This document shows, piece by piece, positions 1 to 8,585 of a DNA stretch of 64,000 nt. How positions within the stretch are numbered: the stretch's first letter is position 1; each line of letters opens with the position of its first letter. The stretch is from Thermoanaerobacter thermocopriae JCM 7501 (GTDB lineage Bacteria > Bacillota > Thermoanaerobacteria > Thermoanaerobacterales > Thermoanaerobacteraceae): positions 79,996-143,995 of the forward strand of contig NZ_BAZY01000002.1 of the NCBI RefSeq assembly GCF_001310975.1. Reading direction: 5' to 3'. Below the pieces are notes generated by a model, which was not told the DNA's origin, did not search any database, and saw nothing but the letters and a program-made list of their open reading frames with translations. Made by a program: the position numbers and the translations under genes.

Positions 1-376
1 TGCATCAGCGCTTAATGTGAGGGCAGGTACAAGCACTTCAAGCAAAATTATAGGAGTACTTCCTGCAGGAAAAGTTGTGACATTGCTTGAAGAAGTCAAT
101 GGATGGTACAAGATTGACTACAATGGCAAGACAGGATACATCTATGGTAAATACGTTGCTGCAACGCCAAATCCGTCAAATGTAACTGTTTTGAAAGCTG
201 TAAAAGTCACTGCTAAAAGCGGATTAAATGTAAGAGTAGGGAATTCTATAAATGCAAAGAAAATAGGAGCAGTACCATATGGTACAGAATTAAAAGTAGT
301 TGGAGAATATAATGGATGGTATCAGATACAGTATAATGGCGGATTTGGATATGTATACGCAAAATATACTAAATAA
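1..376 (+). CDS. SH3b-domain cell-wall-associated protein, C-terminal part
   Basis: The frame is already open at base 2 and runs off the left edge, so only the C-terminal 124 or so residues are visible. They form two bacterial SH3 (SH3b) domains in tandem, each with the diagnostic LNVR start, a central NGWYxIxYNG segment and a closing GYxYxKY strand (about residues 4-52 and 71-122), joined by a short Asn/Pro linker. Such repeats usually bind peptidoglycan and sit beside a signal peptide, an amidase or an NlpC/P60 domain; which one applies here cannot be seen. A strong terminator follows directly. The two-domain assignment is firm, the enzymatic partner is unknown. Confidence 0.8.
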   Translation, partial: ASALNVRAGTSTSSKIIGVLPAGKVVTLLEEVNGWYKIDYNGKTGYIYGKYVAATPNPSNVTVLKAVKVTAKSGLNVRVGNSINAKKIGAVPYGTELKVVGEYNGWYQIQYNGGFGYVYAKYTK

Positions 377-388
377 GAGGTAAAGAAG

Positions 389-423
389 AGAAAAGCTGTG
401 GGAAACCGCAGCTTTTCTTTTTT
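389..423 (+). terminator. Rho-independent terminator after the SH3b gene
   Basis: A 12-bp stem (gaaaagctgtgg / ccgcagcttttc) with a GAAA-type loop is followed by a run of T. It separates the SH3b gene from dusB. Confidence 0.85.
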
Positions 424-514
424 GCAAAGACAGTTAAGAGAAGAAAATATGTGATAAAATATATAGGTAAGTGGATTATATACAGGAGATTTACAGCGAA
501 AGGATGAAGTAATT

Positions 515-1480
515 TTGAAAATAGGTAATATAATTCTTAAAAATAATGTTTTTTTATCTCCTATGGCAGGTGTTACAGATAAACCTTTTAGGTTAATTTG
601 TCAAGAAATGGGTTGTGGCCTTGCATACACAGAAATGGTTAGTGCCAAAGGCCTTTATTATGGCAGTGAAAATACAAAAGTGTTGACAGATATTGATGAG
701 GAAGAGAAGGTGGCTCTTCAAATATTTGGTTCTGATCCAGATATTATGGGGGAGATAGCAAAAAGGCTAAATGACAGCAAAGCTTTAATTCTCGATATAA
801 ACATGGGATGTCCTACCCCTAAAATAGTTAAAAATGGTGATGGAGCGGCACTCATGCTAAAACCAGAATTAGCAGAAAAAGTAATGGAATCTGTTGTGAA
901 AGCATCAAATAAACCTGTGACAGTTAAAATAAGAAAAGGGTGGGATGATAATCATGTAAATGCAGTAGAAATAGCACAAATTGCTGAAAAGGTTGGCGTT
1001 AAAGCAATAGCAGTACATGGAAGGACGAGAGAACAATTTTATTCTGGAAAAGCAGACTGGAGTATAATAAAAAAAGTTAAAGAAAGCGTAAAAATACCTG
1101 TTATGGGCAATGGCGATATATTTACACCACAAGATGCAAAAAGAATGTTGGAGGAAACGGGATGTGATGCAATTTTAATAGGACGAGGGGCGCAGGGCAA
1201 TCCCTGGATATTTAAAAGAACTGTACATTTTTTAAATACCGGAGAATTACTTCCTGAGCCGACAATACAAGAAAAAATAGAAGTGATTATCAGGCATTTG
1301 GAAATGATGATAGAATACAAAGGTGAACGTACAGGTATTCTTGAAATGAGAAAACATATTGCTTGGTATTTAAAGGGATTATATGGAAGTGCTAAACTGA
1401 GGGAAGCAGTGTTTAAAATGGAAAAGTATGAAGAAATAAAAGAGTTTTTATTAAATATAGCAAAGACATATGCAAATTGA
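515..1480 (+). CDS. dusB: tRNA-dihydrouridine synthase, DusB type
   Basis: FMN-dependent enzyme that reduces uridine to dihydrouridine in tRNA D-loops, in the cytosol. The 321-residue length fits the family. Visible signatures are SPMAGVTDKPFR near the N-terminus (FMN site), NMGCPTPK with the catalytic Cys at about residue 97, VTVKIRKGW, VHGRTREQFYSG and the phosphate-binding GNGDIF. The start is a TTG at 515 with AAAGGA about 10 bases upstream; no better start exists in frame. It appears to be a single-gene unit between a terminator and a structured intergenic stretch. Confidence 0.93.
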   Translation: MKIGNIILKNNVFLSPMAGVTDKPFRLICQEMGCGLAYTEMVSAKGLYYGSENTKVLTDIDEEEKVALQIFGSDPDIMGEIAKRLNDSKALILDINMGCPTPKIVKNGDGAALMLKPELAEKVMESVVKASNKPVTVKIRKGWDDNHVNAVEIAQIAEKVGVKAIAVHGRTREQFYSGKADWSIIKKVKESVKIPVMGNGDIFTPQDAKRMLEETGCDAILIGRGAQGNPWIFKRTVHFLNTGELLPEPTIQEKIEVIIRHLEMMIEYKGERTGILEMRKHIAWYLKGLYGSAKLREAVFKMEKYEEIKEFLLNIAKTYAN

Positions 1481-1537
1481 AGACAAACCTTTTATTGCAT
1501 TAAAAGTTTCCTCCTTTTTATGCTTCAGTTAAAGCTC

Positions 1538-1593
1538 AAGTATCTGAGTGTGCCCAAGGCTTATTTTAAGAGAGGGGACACACTAAGATACTT
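1538..1593. repeat. Long imperfect inverted repeat in the dusB-TSUP gap
   Basis: The arm aagtatctgagtgtgccc (1538-1555) pairs with ggggacacactaagatactt (1574-1593) with one mismatch and one bulge, leaving a loop of about 19 bases. No T-run follows, so it is not a standard terminator. It lies in a 277-base gap that also contains a smaller hairpin (ctgca/tgcag near 1650). It could be the footprint of a mobile element or a structured RNA; nothing here decides between them. Confidence 0.6.
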
Positions 1594-1757
1594 CGAAATG
1601 CACTTTGCGCATGAAAGCGGAGACTTATTGAAAGAACCTTGTCTGCAGCCTGAGTCTTGCAGCAATTTTAGCATGACTTTTAGAAGATAAGTGACAAAAT
1701 GTAAAAGAGATGCTATTATAAATTGAGAAGCATTTTATTTACATTGAGGTGGTAACG

Positions 1758-2517
1758 TTGTCAATTGAATATATTGTAGCACTTTGCGGTATAGGATTTG
1801 CAGCTGCTTTTATTGATTCTATAGCGGGTGGAGGCGGTATAATAAGCTTCCAGGGCTTTTAGTACTTGGAGTACCTCCAGCTTTTGCGCTTGGAACTAAC
1901 AAATTTGCTGCTTCTTGTGCTTCTTTTACTAGTTCTTTAACTTTTATAAAGTATAGAGTGTATGATGGAGATTTGTTAAAATACTTAGTATTTGGGACTT
2001 TATTAGGTGCAATTCTTGGAGTCAAAACTGTACTTTTGTTAGATAGCTCGCAATTAAGGATAATTATAATTATTCTAATGATGTTTGTTGCAATATATAC
2101 CTTGTTTGTTAAAAATATAGGCAATGAAAACAAATTTGAAGGCGTTAATAAAAAGACTATTGCAATAGGCCTTATAATTTCTATAGTTCTTGGCTTTTAT
2201 GATGGCTTTTTTGGACCGGGAACAGGTTCATTTTACATTTTTTTATTCTTAACACTTTTGAATTATGATTTTAAAATAAGTGCAGGAAATGGGAAAATAC
2301 TGAATTTTGTAAGCAATATAACTTCACTAATTATGTTTGCGTTACATGGTAAGATATTGTATTCTATTGCAATTCCCATGGCGTTAGCAATGATACTGGG
2401 GGCAAGATTGGGGACAAAGCTGGCTATAAAAAATGGAGCTCGGCTTATAAGGCTATATTGATTTCTGTCACTTTGTTGTATGCAGTGAAAATGATTTTTG
2501 ATATAACAAATCATTAA
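1758..2517 (+). CDS. TSUP (TauE/SafE) family permease, two frameshifts
   Basis: Membrane permease of the sulfite-exporter TauE/SafE (TSUP) family; substrates in this family are sulfur oxyanions or other organic anions, not predictable here. The TTG start at 1758 follows GAGGTGG. The N-terminal IDSIAGGGG and PPAFALGTNKFA segments and the second repeat's GFYDGFFGPGTGS are classical TSUP hallmarks. The frame breaks at about 1847 (one C short in agctt) and again at about 2450 (one A short), after which TM-like sequence continues to the stop at 2517. Both breaks are one-base losses like those elsewhere in this window, so the gene is probably intact in the cell. Confidence 0.75.
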
Positions 2518-2547
2518 AGTAAGACATGCACAAATAAAAGGGATTAA

Positions 2548-2585
2548 CCACATATATGTATCATGGAGATGATGCATATATGTGG
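2548..2585. repeat. Perfect 11-bp hairpin at the start of the papain-like gene
   Basis: ccacatatatg (2548-2558) and catatatgtgg (2575-2585) are exact inverse complements around a 16-base loop. Both possible ATG starts of the next gene lie inside the arms, so folding of the mRNA would hide them. It may be a translation-control hairpin or a protein-binding palindrome. Confidence 0.6.
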
Positions 2586-3326
2586 GAGGAAAATAGAACA
2601 AAAAAATATAAAGGAATTGACATTATAGAATTCTATCAAAAAGAGGCAATTAAAAGGAAAAACACAATACCCAAAAAAACTTTTTATAATAGATTTTTGA
2701 AAATTGGAGACCACATAATGATGTCAAAACCCTATGAGGAAAAGTTTGAAGAGAAAAGATATAAAATCAGCCTTTATGAACTGTTAAAAAACGTATATTA
2801 TGAAGAAGCATTTGGGATAAACATTTCTTCCAAAAGAAAAAAAGAAGTCTATCGCAACAATATCTCTTTTGAAAATTTTACTATAGGCGATATTGTTTTA
2901 GCCACAAGCCCGGGATTTCACATACAAGGTGCTATTAGACATGCTGCTATATTCGATAGCAGAAGATATCATGGGAGCGTTGATGATGAATGCTTACTCA
3001 CTGCAGAACCAAATAAAGGAGTAATATACGAGTCTATTCGATTTTATCATGAAAACTTTGGAGAAGCATGGGGACTTTATGTGCCCAATACCACTTTACA
3101 ACAAAGAATTGCAGTTGTCGATGAAATAGCAAAACATATAGGAGAGAGATATTATTGGAGTGCTCATAAAAGCAACTCAAAAGTTTGGTATTGTTCATTG
3201 GTTCCTTGGAGAGGATATTATAAAATTACAGGTATTGATATTGACTATAATGACGGATATTGGGTTTTACCTATTGACATTTTTATGAGTGAATATACTG
3301 AAGTTTTTGAGTATTCAAGGGGATAG
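2556..3326 (+). CDS. Permuted NlpC/P60 (papain-like, YiiX/YaeF-type) hydrolase
   Basis: A 256-residue protein without signal peptide or clear membrane span. The C-terminal two thirds match the circularly permuted NlpC/P60 papain-like fold: a GDIVLATSPG start, the catalytic His in IRHAAIF (about residue 131), and the catalytic Cys in VWYCSLVPW (about residue 212), followed by the GYWVLPIDIF closing strand typical of YiiX-like proteins. The substrate is unknown; relatives act on peptide, amide or ester bonds in wall or lipid material. The N-terminal 100 residues are lysine-rich and not recognised. The start may be ATG 2556 or ATG 2580; neither has a good ribosome site and both lie in a hairpin. 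Confidence 0.65.
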   Translation: MYHGDDAYMWEENRTKKYKGIDIIEFYQKEAIKRKNTIPKKTFYNRFLKIGDHIMMSKPYEEKFEEKRYKISLYELLKNVYYEEAFGINISSKRKKEVYRNNISFENFTIGDIVLATSPGFHIQGAIRHAAIFDSRRYHGSVDDECLLTAEPNKGVIYESIRFYHENFGEAWGLYVPNTTLQQRIAVVDEIAKHIGERYYWSAHKSNSKVWYCSLVPWRGYYKITGIDIDYNDGYWVLPIDIFMSEYTEVFEYSRG

Positions 3327-3476
3327 TATGTACTATCCCTCAGTTTGTTGACAAAGTTAAAAAATTTTCAAAGGAGATATTTTGCATCGTCGCTCCGATG
3401 TTCCAAAGCGACAAAACTAAAGTTCGACCTTCAGGCTGTTGTAAGATGTCTGATAATTTGAAAACAAAAAGAAAAT

Positions 3477-3497
3477 CAAAAGTCATATTGACTTTTG
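3477..3497. repeat. 9-bp hairpin with 3-base loop in the 3327-3804 gap
   Basis: caaaagtca and tgacttttg pair perfectly around tat. The 478-base gap between the papain-like gene and the LacI gene otherwise holds an upstream operator (3525), the lacI promoter (3729) and no credible ORF. Confidence 0.55.
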
Positions 3498-3524
3498 TAA
3501 ATGTTATATTATATAATAATTCCG

Positions 3525-3538
3525 TAAACACGTGTTTA
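3525..3538. promoter_or_regulatory. Distal LacI-family operator (perfect palindrome)
   Basis: taaacacgtgttta is a perfect 14-base palindrome with the central CG step typical of LacI-family operators. It is the best copy of a motif found again at 3762, 4921, 5530 and 5650. Confidence 0.7.
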
Positions 3539-3728
3539 TAAGATTGTGTTATAAAGATTCTTAATAACATATTGCTTTTAAAAATAATAGCATAATATAG
3601 TGTTAAAAAATATGGCACTTCTTTGCATGGTAAGATTTAAAAAAAGTACAGGCGTAATACCGAGATATGACTTGAAAAATAGAGAACAGAATAAAATAAT
3701 TTTTTGTAGCAGGTGAGGGCTTCTTTTG

Positions 3729-3757
3729 TTGAAATATAAGGAAATTTGTATTATAAT
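3729..3757 (+). promoter_or_regulatory. Sigma-A promoter of the LacI-family gene
   Basis: TTGAAA at 3729-3734, a 17-base spacer and a consensus TATAAT at 3752-3757, about 50 bases upstream of the start codon. Confidence 0.75.
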
Positions 3758-3761
3758 TAGA

Positions 3762-3775
3762 GAAACACGAATTTA
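3762..3775. promoter_or_regulatory. LacI-family operator over the lacI transcription start
   Basis: gaaacacgaattta matches the 14-base operator at 11 positions and begins four bases after the -10 box, a position expected for autorepression. Confidence 0.5.
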
Positions 3776-3804
3776 TAATTATCTCTTAATAAGGAGTAAG
3801 GTGC

Positions 3805-4890
3805 ATGAATAGCAAGGATATTGCAAGGATTGCAGGTGTTTCACGTAGTACAGTTTCAAGAGTAATAAATAATTATCCGAATGTTCCGCCTGAGACTAAA
3901 GAAAAGGTCTTAAAAGTTATCAGGGAATATAATTATGTTCCTCACGCTTCAGCAAGGATGCTTAGAGGAAAAAGTTCAAAAACTATTGGATTGGTGATAG
4001 TTGATTTAAAGAAAAATAGTGATATTCATAAGGTGTATGATAATGTTTACTTTGGGCCTTTTACGACGGCGGTTATTGATTTTGCGAATCAATTAGGCTA
4101 TAACGTGCTTGTGATAACTGTTTACAAAACAAGAGATTATAAGAAAATAAGAGAAGTCTTTTATAACAAGACTATAAATGGGGCAATCTTTATTGGAGTA
4201 AAAAATGATGATCCAGATATAAAAAATTTAATTGAGGCTGGATTGAAGACTGCTGTAATCGACCAGGAAATTAGGGAAGATGAAGATGACGCTTTTAACA
4301 AAAGCATTATAGTGAACATGGATAATGTAAATGGTGCGTATGAAGCGACAAAATATCTAATCAATTTAGGGCATACGGAAATTGCTCATATAACAGGTGA
4401 TATGGAAAAACTTTCTGGATTTGCAAGATTAGAAGGATATAAAAAAGCATTGAAAGAAGCAGGAATTCCCTTTAAAAATAATTTAATTGTAAAAGGAGAT
4501 TTTGTTGAAGAAAGCGGTTATAAAGCTGCATATAAATTATTTAAAAAAGCAAAACCGACTGCAATTTTTGCATCAAACGATCAAATGGCTATAGGAGCTA
4601 TGCATGCTTTAGAAGAGATGGGATTTAAAGTACCTGAAGATGTTTCTATAATCGGATTTGATGATATTACAATATCTCGTTATTTAAAACCTGCTTTAAC
4701 AACAATGAGTGCGTCTTTATTGCAAATGGCGGAATTGGCGGTAGAAAATTTGATTAAGTCTATTGAAGAAGAAATAGCTATTACAGCTAAATTTGTTGTT
4801 CCTGTAAAACTTGTAGAAAGAGAATCCTGTAAAAGAATTGAAATGCAAAGAGAAAAAATAAATGATAAATATGCACTAACTATGAAATAA
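3805..4890 (+). CDS. LacI/GalR-family transcriptional regulator
   Basis: A 361-residue repressor-type protein. Residues 1-22 are the HTH (KDIARIAGVSRSTVSRVINN) with the hinge helix reaching SARMLRGKSS at about 60; residues about 60-340 form the periplasmic-binding-protein-like effector domain with NDQMAIGAMHAL and VPEDVSIIGFDD. The ATG at 3805 follows AAGGAG. It sits directly upstream of a sugar-type ABC transporter and two glycosidases and its own start region plus the transporter leader carry the same palindrome, so control of that operon with autoregulation is inferred. The effector is probably a mannoside or glucoside. The C-terminal 20 or so residues are a charged extension. Confidence 0.88.
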   Translation: MNSKDIARIAGVSRSTVSRVINNYPNVPPETKEKVLKVIREYNYVPHASARMLRGKSSKTIGLVIVDLKKNSDIHKVYDNVYFGPFTTAVIDFANQLGYNVLVITVYKTRDYKKIREVFYNKTINGAIFIGVKNDDPDIKNLIEAGLKTAVIDQEIREDEDDAFNKSIIVNMDNVNGAYEATKYLINLGHTEIAHITGDMEKLSGFARLEGYKKALKEAGIPFKNNLIVKGDFVEESGYKAAYKLFKKAKPTAIFASNDQMAIGAMHALEEMGFKVPEDVSIIGFDDITISRYLKPALTTMSASLLQMAELAVENLIKSIEEEIAITAKFVVPVKLVERESCKRIEMQREKINDKYALTMK

Positions 4891-4909
4891 AGACATTACG
4901 CCTTTATTT

Positions 4910-5512
4910 ATGAATATTTGTAAACACGTGTTAAGTAACAATAAGAAAAATGACTATATCAATTCGGCGAATGAAAAAGGGATTTATGATGCAATAAATT
5001 ACTTAATTCAAAATGGGCATAAAAAAATAGGATTTATTGGTAATAACGAATGGTCATATAGTTTTAAAAAACGTTATCAAGCGTATATTATGTATATGGA
5101 AGAATTTAAGATACAAATCGACGAAAAATTTGTGTGGCTTGATATAAATTTAAAAGGGCCAAATTTTTTAGAAGACATGGATTATTTTAAAAAGAAAATA
5201 AATGTAAATGATACTGATTTTCCAACCGCTTGGATATGTGCCAATGATAAAATTGCATTGGCATTTATGAGGTCTTTGTCTGAATTAAATATAAAAGTTC
5301 CTGAAGACGTTTCTGTGATTGGCTTTGATAATATTGAGATGGGAGCGATTTCTTATCCTCCTTTAACTACTATAAATGTTCCTAAACAACAATTAGGCGT
5401 AAAAGCTATTCAACAACTTGTATATCGAATAAATAATCCAGAGAAAATATATGAGGATATTAGGTTAAACACGAATCTAATTGTTCGTGGTTCGGTAAAA
5501 AAAATTACGTAA
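4910..5512 (+). pseudogene. Headless LacI-family effector domain
   Basis: The frame begins abruptly at the middle of a LacI-type effector domain (NEKGIYDAINYLIQNGHKKI aligns with NVNGAYEATKYLINLGHTEI of the complete neighbour) and continues to the normal C-terminus with ANDKIALAFMRSL, VPEDVSVIGFDN and YPPLTTINVPKQQLG. The HTH, hinge and first half of subdomain I (about 130-150 residues) are missing. The sequence is clearly diverged from the complete regulator, so it is a different paralog rather than a fresh duplicate. An operator copy (4921-4934) lies inside its 5' end. It could be a remnant of a second regulator or a translated effector-binding half; no ribosome site supports translation. 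Confidence 0.75.
4921..4934. promoter_or_regulatory. LacI-family operator inside the headless regulator
   Basis: taaacacgtgttaa differs from the perfect palindrome at one position. Confidence 0.6.
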
Positions 5513-5529
5513 AAAATTTTTAAAGTGAA

Positions 5530-5543
5530 TAATAACGTGTTCA
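5530..5543. promoter_or_regulatory. Degenerate LacI-family operator
   Basis: taataacgtgttca keeps 11 of 14 operator positions. It starts the 240-base leader before the transporter operon. Confidence 0.4.
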
Positions 5544-5649
5544 TTAAAAACTTTATTTCTTTTGAAAATATTAGAATATAGTTTTTGTAGTGTTAAATAG
5601 TGATATGCGTGATATTAGAATGTAGAATATTAAAGAATCCATCAAATAA

Positions 5650-5663
5650 TAAACACGTTTTTA
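5650..5663. promoter_or_regulatory. LacI-family operator proximal to the transporter operon
   Basis: taaacacgttttta matches the palindrome at 13 of 14 positions and lies 168 bases upstream of the binding-protein start. Confidence 0.6.
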
Positions 5664-5697
5664 TAAATTTAATACAAAACCAATTTTACGATAGCCT

Positions 5698-5727
5698 AAA
5701 ACAAGAGGCTGAGAGGCCTTTTGTTTT
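5698..5727 (+). terminator. Terminator-like hairpin in the transporter leader
   Basis: aaaacaagaggc pairs with gccttttgtttt over 12 bp (one G-U) around tgagag; the descending arm is T-rich. It sits between the operator and the first ribosome site, so it may attenuate the operon or stabilise the mRNA 5' end. Confidence 0.5.
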
Positions 5728-5817
5728 AAAAAATTCAAAGAAAGGGGGAATATGAGGAGTAAAATAAAATTTTTTAAAATAAAAGGAAACAACAAACCAA
5801 AAAGGGGGATTTTTAGG

Positions 5818-7575
5818 ATGAGAAGGCTGTTAAGTCTATTATTAGTGTTAATGCTAATAATGGGCGCATTAGCAGGCTGTGGACAAAAGAGTCAAGAAAC
5901 AAGCGATAAATCGAACCAGCAAAATGCAAATACACAGCAAGTTGCACAGGAGACAACATATCAAAGAAACGAAACAGTATACTTTGGAGGTGGATTATGG
6001 AGCCCGCCCAGCAACTGGAATCCGCTAACACCATGGAATGCTGTAACAGGTACAGTTGGATTAATTTATGAAACACTATTCAACTATGACCCACTTAAAA
6101 ACGAATTCATACCATGGTTAGCAGAGAAAGGTGAATGGACCTCTGATAGTACTTATCAAATCACTTTAAGAGATGGGCTCACATGGCAAGATGGAAAACC
6201 TTTAACATCAGAGGACGTAAAATTTACATTTGAAATAGCAAAGCAATATTCAGAGATTTATCATAGCCCGATGTGGCAATGGTTGCAATCTATAGAGACA
6301 CCGGACAACAAAACAGTAATATTTAAGTTCTCAACTGTAAACTATCATGAATGGGCATATAACTTGTATCAGATACCAATAATTCCAAAGCACATTTGGG
6401 CAGACAAATCTAAGGATGATATATTAAATGGTGCAAACGAGAAGGCTATAGGTTCAGGACCCTATTTATTTGACACTTATAGCAATGATCGTATGGTCTA
6501 CAAGAGGAATGACAACTGGTGGGGCATAAAAGCAATGAATATGACCCCAGCACCAAAGAGAATAGTTTATTTAATTGTGCCTAGTAACAACGTTGCATTG
6601 GGAATGCTAATGAAAGGTGAATTAGATTTAAGTAACTTTTTCCTTCCAGGTATAAAGACTTTGAAAGCTAACTACGGTATAACGACTTTTTATGATAATC
6701 CGCCATATATGATTCCAGATAATACTGTGTTTATGTTTATCAATACCACTAAATCTCCATTAAACAATGTTGAATTAAGGCGAGCAATGGCATATGCAAT
6801 CAATCCTAAGGTAATAGCAGAAAAAGTATATGAAAACCAAGTAGAACCAGCAAATCCATTAGGATTTGTACCGGCTAAGGCTTGGGAAGAATATTATGAT
6901 AAAAATGTAGTTAATAAATATGGCTATACCTATGATCCAGAAAAAGCGAAATCAATTTTGGATGCAGCAGGATTTAAATTAGGAAGTGATGGAGTAAGGA
7001 CAGCACCCGATGGAAAAAGATTTAAGTTAGAGATTAGTGTGCCATATGGTTGGACAGATTGGATGGAAGCAGCTAAAATTGTTGCAGATCAATTAAAGGC
7101 AGTAGGAATCGATGCGGAAGCTAAATTTCCAGATTATAGTAAATATTATGAGGATTTAACGAAAGGAACATTTGATTTATCATTTAATAACTTTGGCAGC
7201 CAAGTCACGTCAACTCCATGGACTTTGTATAATTGGCTATTTAACAAAGTTCAAGAAAACGGTCCTCAGAATAATGGAAACTTTGGGCGCTTTGATGTGC
7301 CAGGATTACAAGACTTAATAGCAAAATTTAACCAAACAAAGCTAGGAAGTCCAGAAGCCAAGCAAGCAGCTGCACAACTTGAAGAGATTTTCTTAAAGAA
7401 TATGCCAGCTATACCACTTTGGTACAATGGTCTCTGGTTCCAAGCATCAAATGCAGCATGGGAGAATTGGCCAACAGAACATGACCCATATGCTTATCCA
7501 GTTACTTGGGGTGGCAGATGGCAAACAGGTGGGACAATGATGTTGATGAAGATAAAACCGAAAGCTTCGCAATAA
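5818..7575 (+). CDS. ABC transporter solute-binding lipoprotein (SBP_bac_5, OppA/DppA-like)
   Basis: Extracytoplasmic binding protein that captures substrate for the following permeases. It opens with MRRLLSLLLVLMLIMGALAG followed by Cys, a lipobox, then a Ser/Gln/Asn-rich linker. The mature part carries family 5 features: NWNPLTPWNA, a FTFEIAKQYSE region and the FDLSFNNFGSQ segment; length about 585 is normal. ATG 5818 gives a compact signal peptide behind AGGGGGA; an in-frame ATG at 5752 also has a strong AAAGGGGG site and would add 22 basic residues. Although the family is named for peptides, Trp-rich content and the glycosidases downstream point to beta-linked oligosaccharides, as known for Opp-like systems of Thermotoga. 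Confidence 0.85.
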   Translation: MRRLLSLLLVLMLIMGALAGCGQKSQETSDKSNQQNANTQQVAQETTYQRNETVYFGGGLWSPPSNWNPLTPWNAVTGTVGLIYETLFNYDPLKNEFIPWLAEKGEWTSDSTYQITLRDGLTWQDGKPLTSEDVKFTFEIAKQYSEIYHSPMWQWLQSIETPDNKTVIFKFSTVNYHEWAYNLYQIPIIPKHIWADKSKDDILNGANEKAIGSGPYLFDTYSNDRMVYKRNDNWWGIKAMNMTPAPKRIVYLIVPSNNVALGMLMKGELDLSNFFLPGIKTLKANYGITTFYDNPPYMIPDNTVFMFINTTKSPLNNVELRRAMAYAINPKVIAEKVYENQVEPANPLGFVPAKAWEEYYDKNVVNKYGYTYDPEKAKSILDAAGFKLGSDGVRTAPDGKRFKLEISVPYGWTDWMEAAKIVADQLKAVGIDAEAKFPDYSKYYEDLTKGTFDLSFNNFGSQVTSTPWTLYNWLFNKVQENGPQNNGNFGRFDVPGLQDLIAKFNQTKLGSPEAKQAAAQLEEIFLKNMPAIPLWYNGLWFQASNAAWENWPTEHDPYAYPVTWGGRWQTGGTMMLMKIKPKASQ

Positions 7576-7592
7576 TAAATGGGGGTATATAA

Positions 7593-8585
7593 ATGTTACG
7601 GTATTTAATAAAGAAGTTGTACATTTACATTTTGACTTTCTTTTTTGCAGTAACTATTGACTGGCTAATCCCCAGGTTTATGCCTGGGGACCCCATTCTT
7701 GTATTAGTTTCAAGATTTTCGGGGCTACCAGAGTCAGCAAAAGTAATGTATGGGTATCTAATCAAAGCTTTTGGCTTAGATCTACCTTTATGGAAACAAT
7801 ACCTTAACTTTTGGATAGCATTGTTTAAAGGTGATTTAGGAATTAGCATTTATATGTATCCTAAACCGGTTCTAGATGTTATAGCACAAGCTATACCTTA
7901 CACATTAGTAGTGTTATTGCCATCAATTTTACTAAGTTGGATAGTAGGGAACTATATAGGAGCAGTAGCAGCGAGACATAGAAGCTTAGATTCCAGAATG
8001 TTACCAATTTTTTATATAATTACATCTATACCATACATGTGGTTAGGAATACTATTAGCATGGGCATTAGGAGTTGTTCTTGGGATTTTCCCTATTGCAG
8101 GAGCTTATAGTTTTAGTATGAGACCGAATTGGTCATGGCAATTTGTAGTGGACTTTTTAAGACATTGGATATTGCCTTTCTTGTCTCTCTTTATAGTGCA
8201 AATTGGTGGTTGGGCGATAGGTATGAGAAATTTGATAATATATGAACTTGAAGCCAATTATTCAAGATATTTAGAAGCTTTAGGAGCATCAGAAGGGCTT
8301 ATTAGAAGATATGCCTTTAAAAATGCTATACTTCCACAGATTACAGGTTTAGCGTTGCAATTAGGTACAATCGTAGCAGGGTCCATAGCAACAGAAGTAG
8401 TATTTTCTTATCCAGGAATGGGATATATGTTATTGCAAGGTATATTAAATCAGGATTATTTTTTGGTACAAGGAGTCTTCTTGTTTATAATCATAGGGGT
8501 ATTACTTGCGAATTTCTTAGTTGATATACTCTACATGATTGTTGATCCAAGAATTAGACTAGGACTTGGAGGAGAAAATGTATGA
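7593..8585 (+). CDS. ABC transporter permease, DppB/OppB type
   Basis: Membrane subunit with six predicted helices and the BPD_transp_1 EAA-type loop (YLEALGASEGLIRRYAFKNA, about residues 225-245) that contacts the ATPases. The N-terminal hydrophobic helix followed by PRFMPGDPILVL is diagnostic for the DppB subfamily. Length 330 is normal. It follows the binding protein by 17 bases and overlaps the next permease by four bases, so they are translationally coupled. Confidence 0.92.
   Translation: MLRYLIKKLYIYILTFFFAVTIDWLIPRFMPGDPILVLVSRFSGLPESAKVMYGYLIKAFGLDLPLWKQYLNFWIALFKGDLGISIYMYPKPVLDVIAQAIPYTLVVLLPSILLSWIVGNYIGAVAARHRSLDSRMLPIFYIITSIPYMWLGILLAWALGVVLGIFPIAGAYSFSMRPNWSWQFVVDFLRHWILPFLSLFIVQIGGWAIGMRNLIIYELEANYSRYLEALGASEGLIRRYAFKNAILPQITGLALQLGTIVAGSIATEVVFSYPGMGYMLLQGILNQDYFLVQGVFLFIIIGVLLANFLVDILYMIVDPRIRLGLGGENV

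Noticed and set aside
2263..2601. Minus-strand open frame over the TSUP gene
   Set aside because: It is the shadow of a coding region on the plus strand, with no ribosome site and no family motifs.
3340..3618. Minus-strand 92-codon frame in the lacI upstream gap
   Set aside because: It covers the operator and hairpin, is AT-driven and has no recognisable domain or ribosome site.
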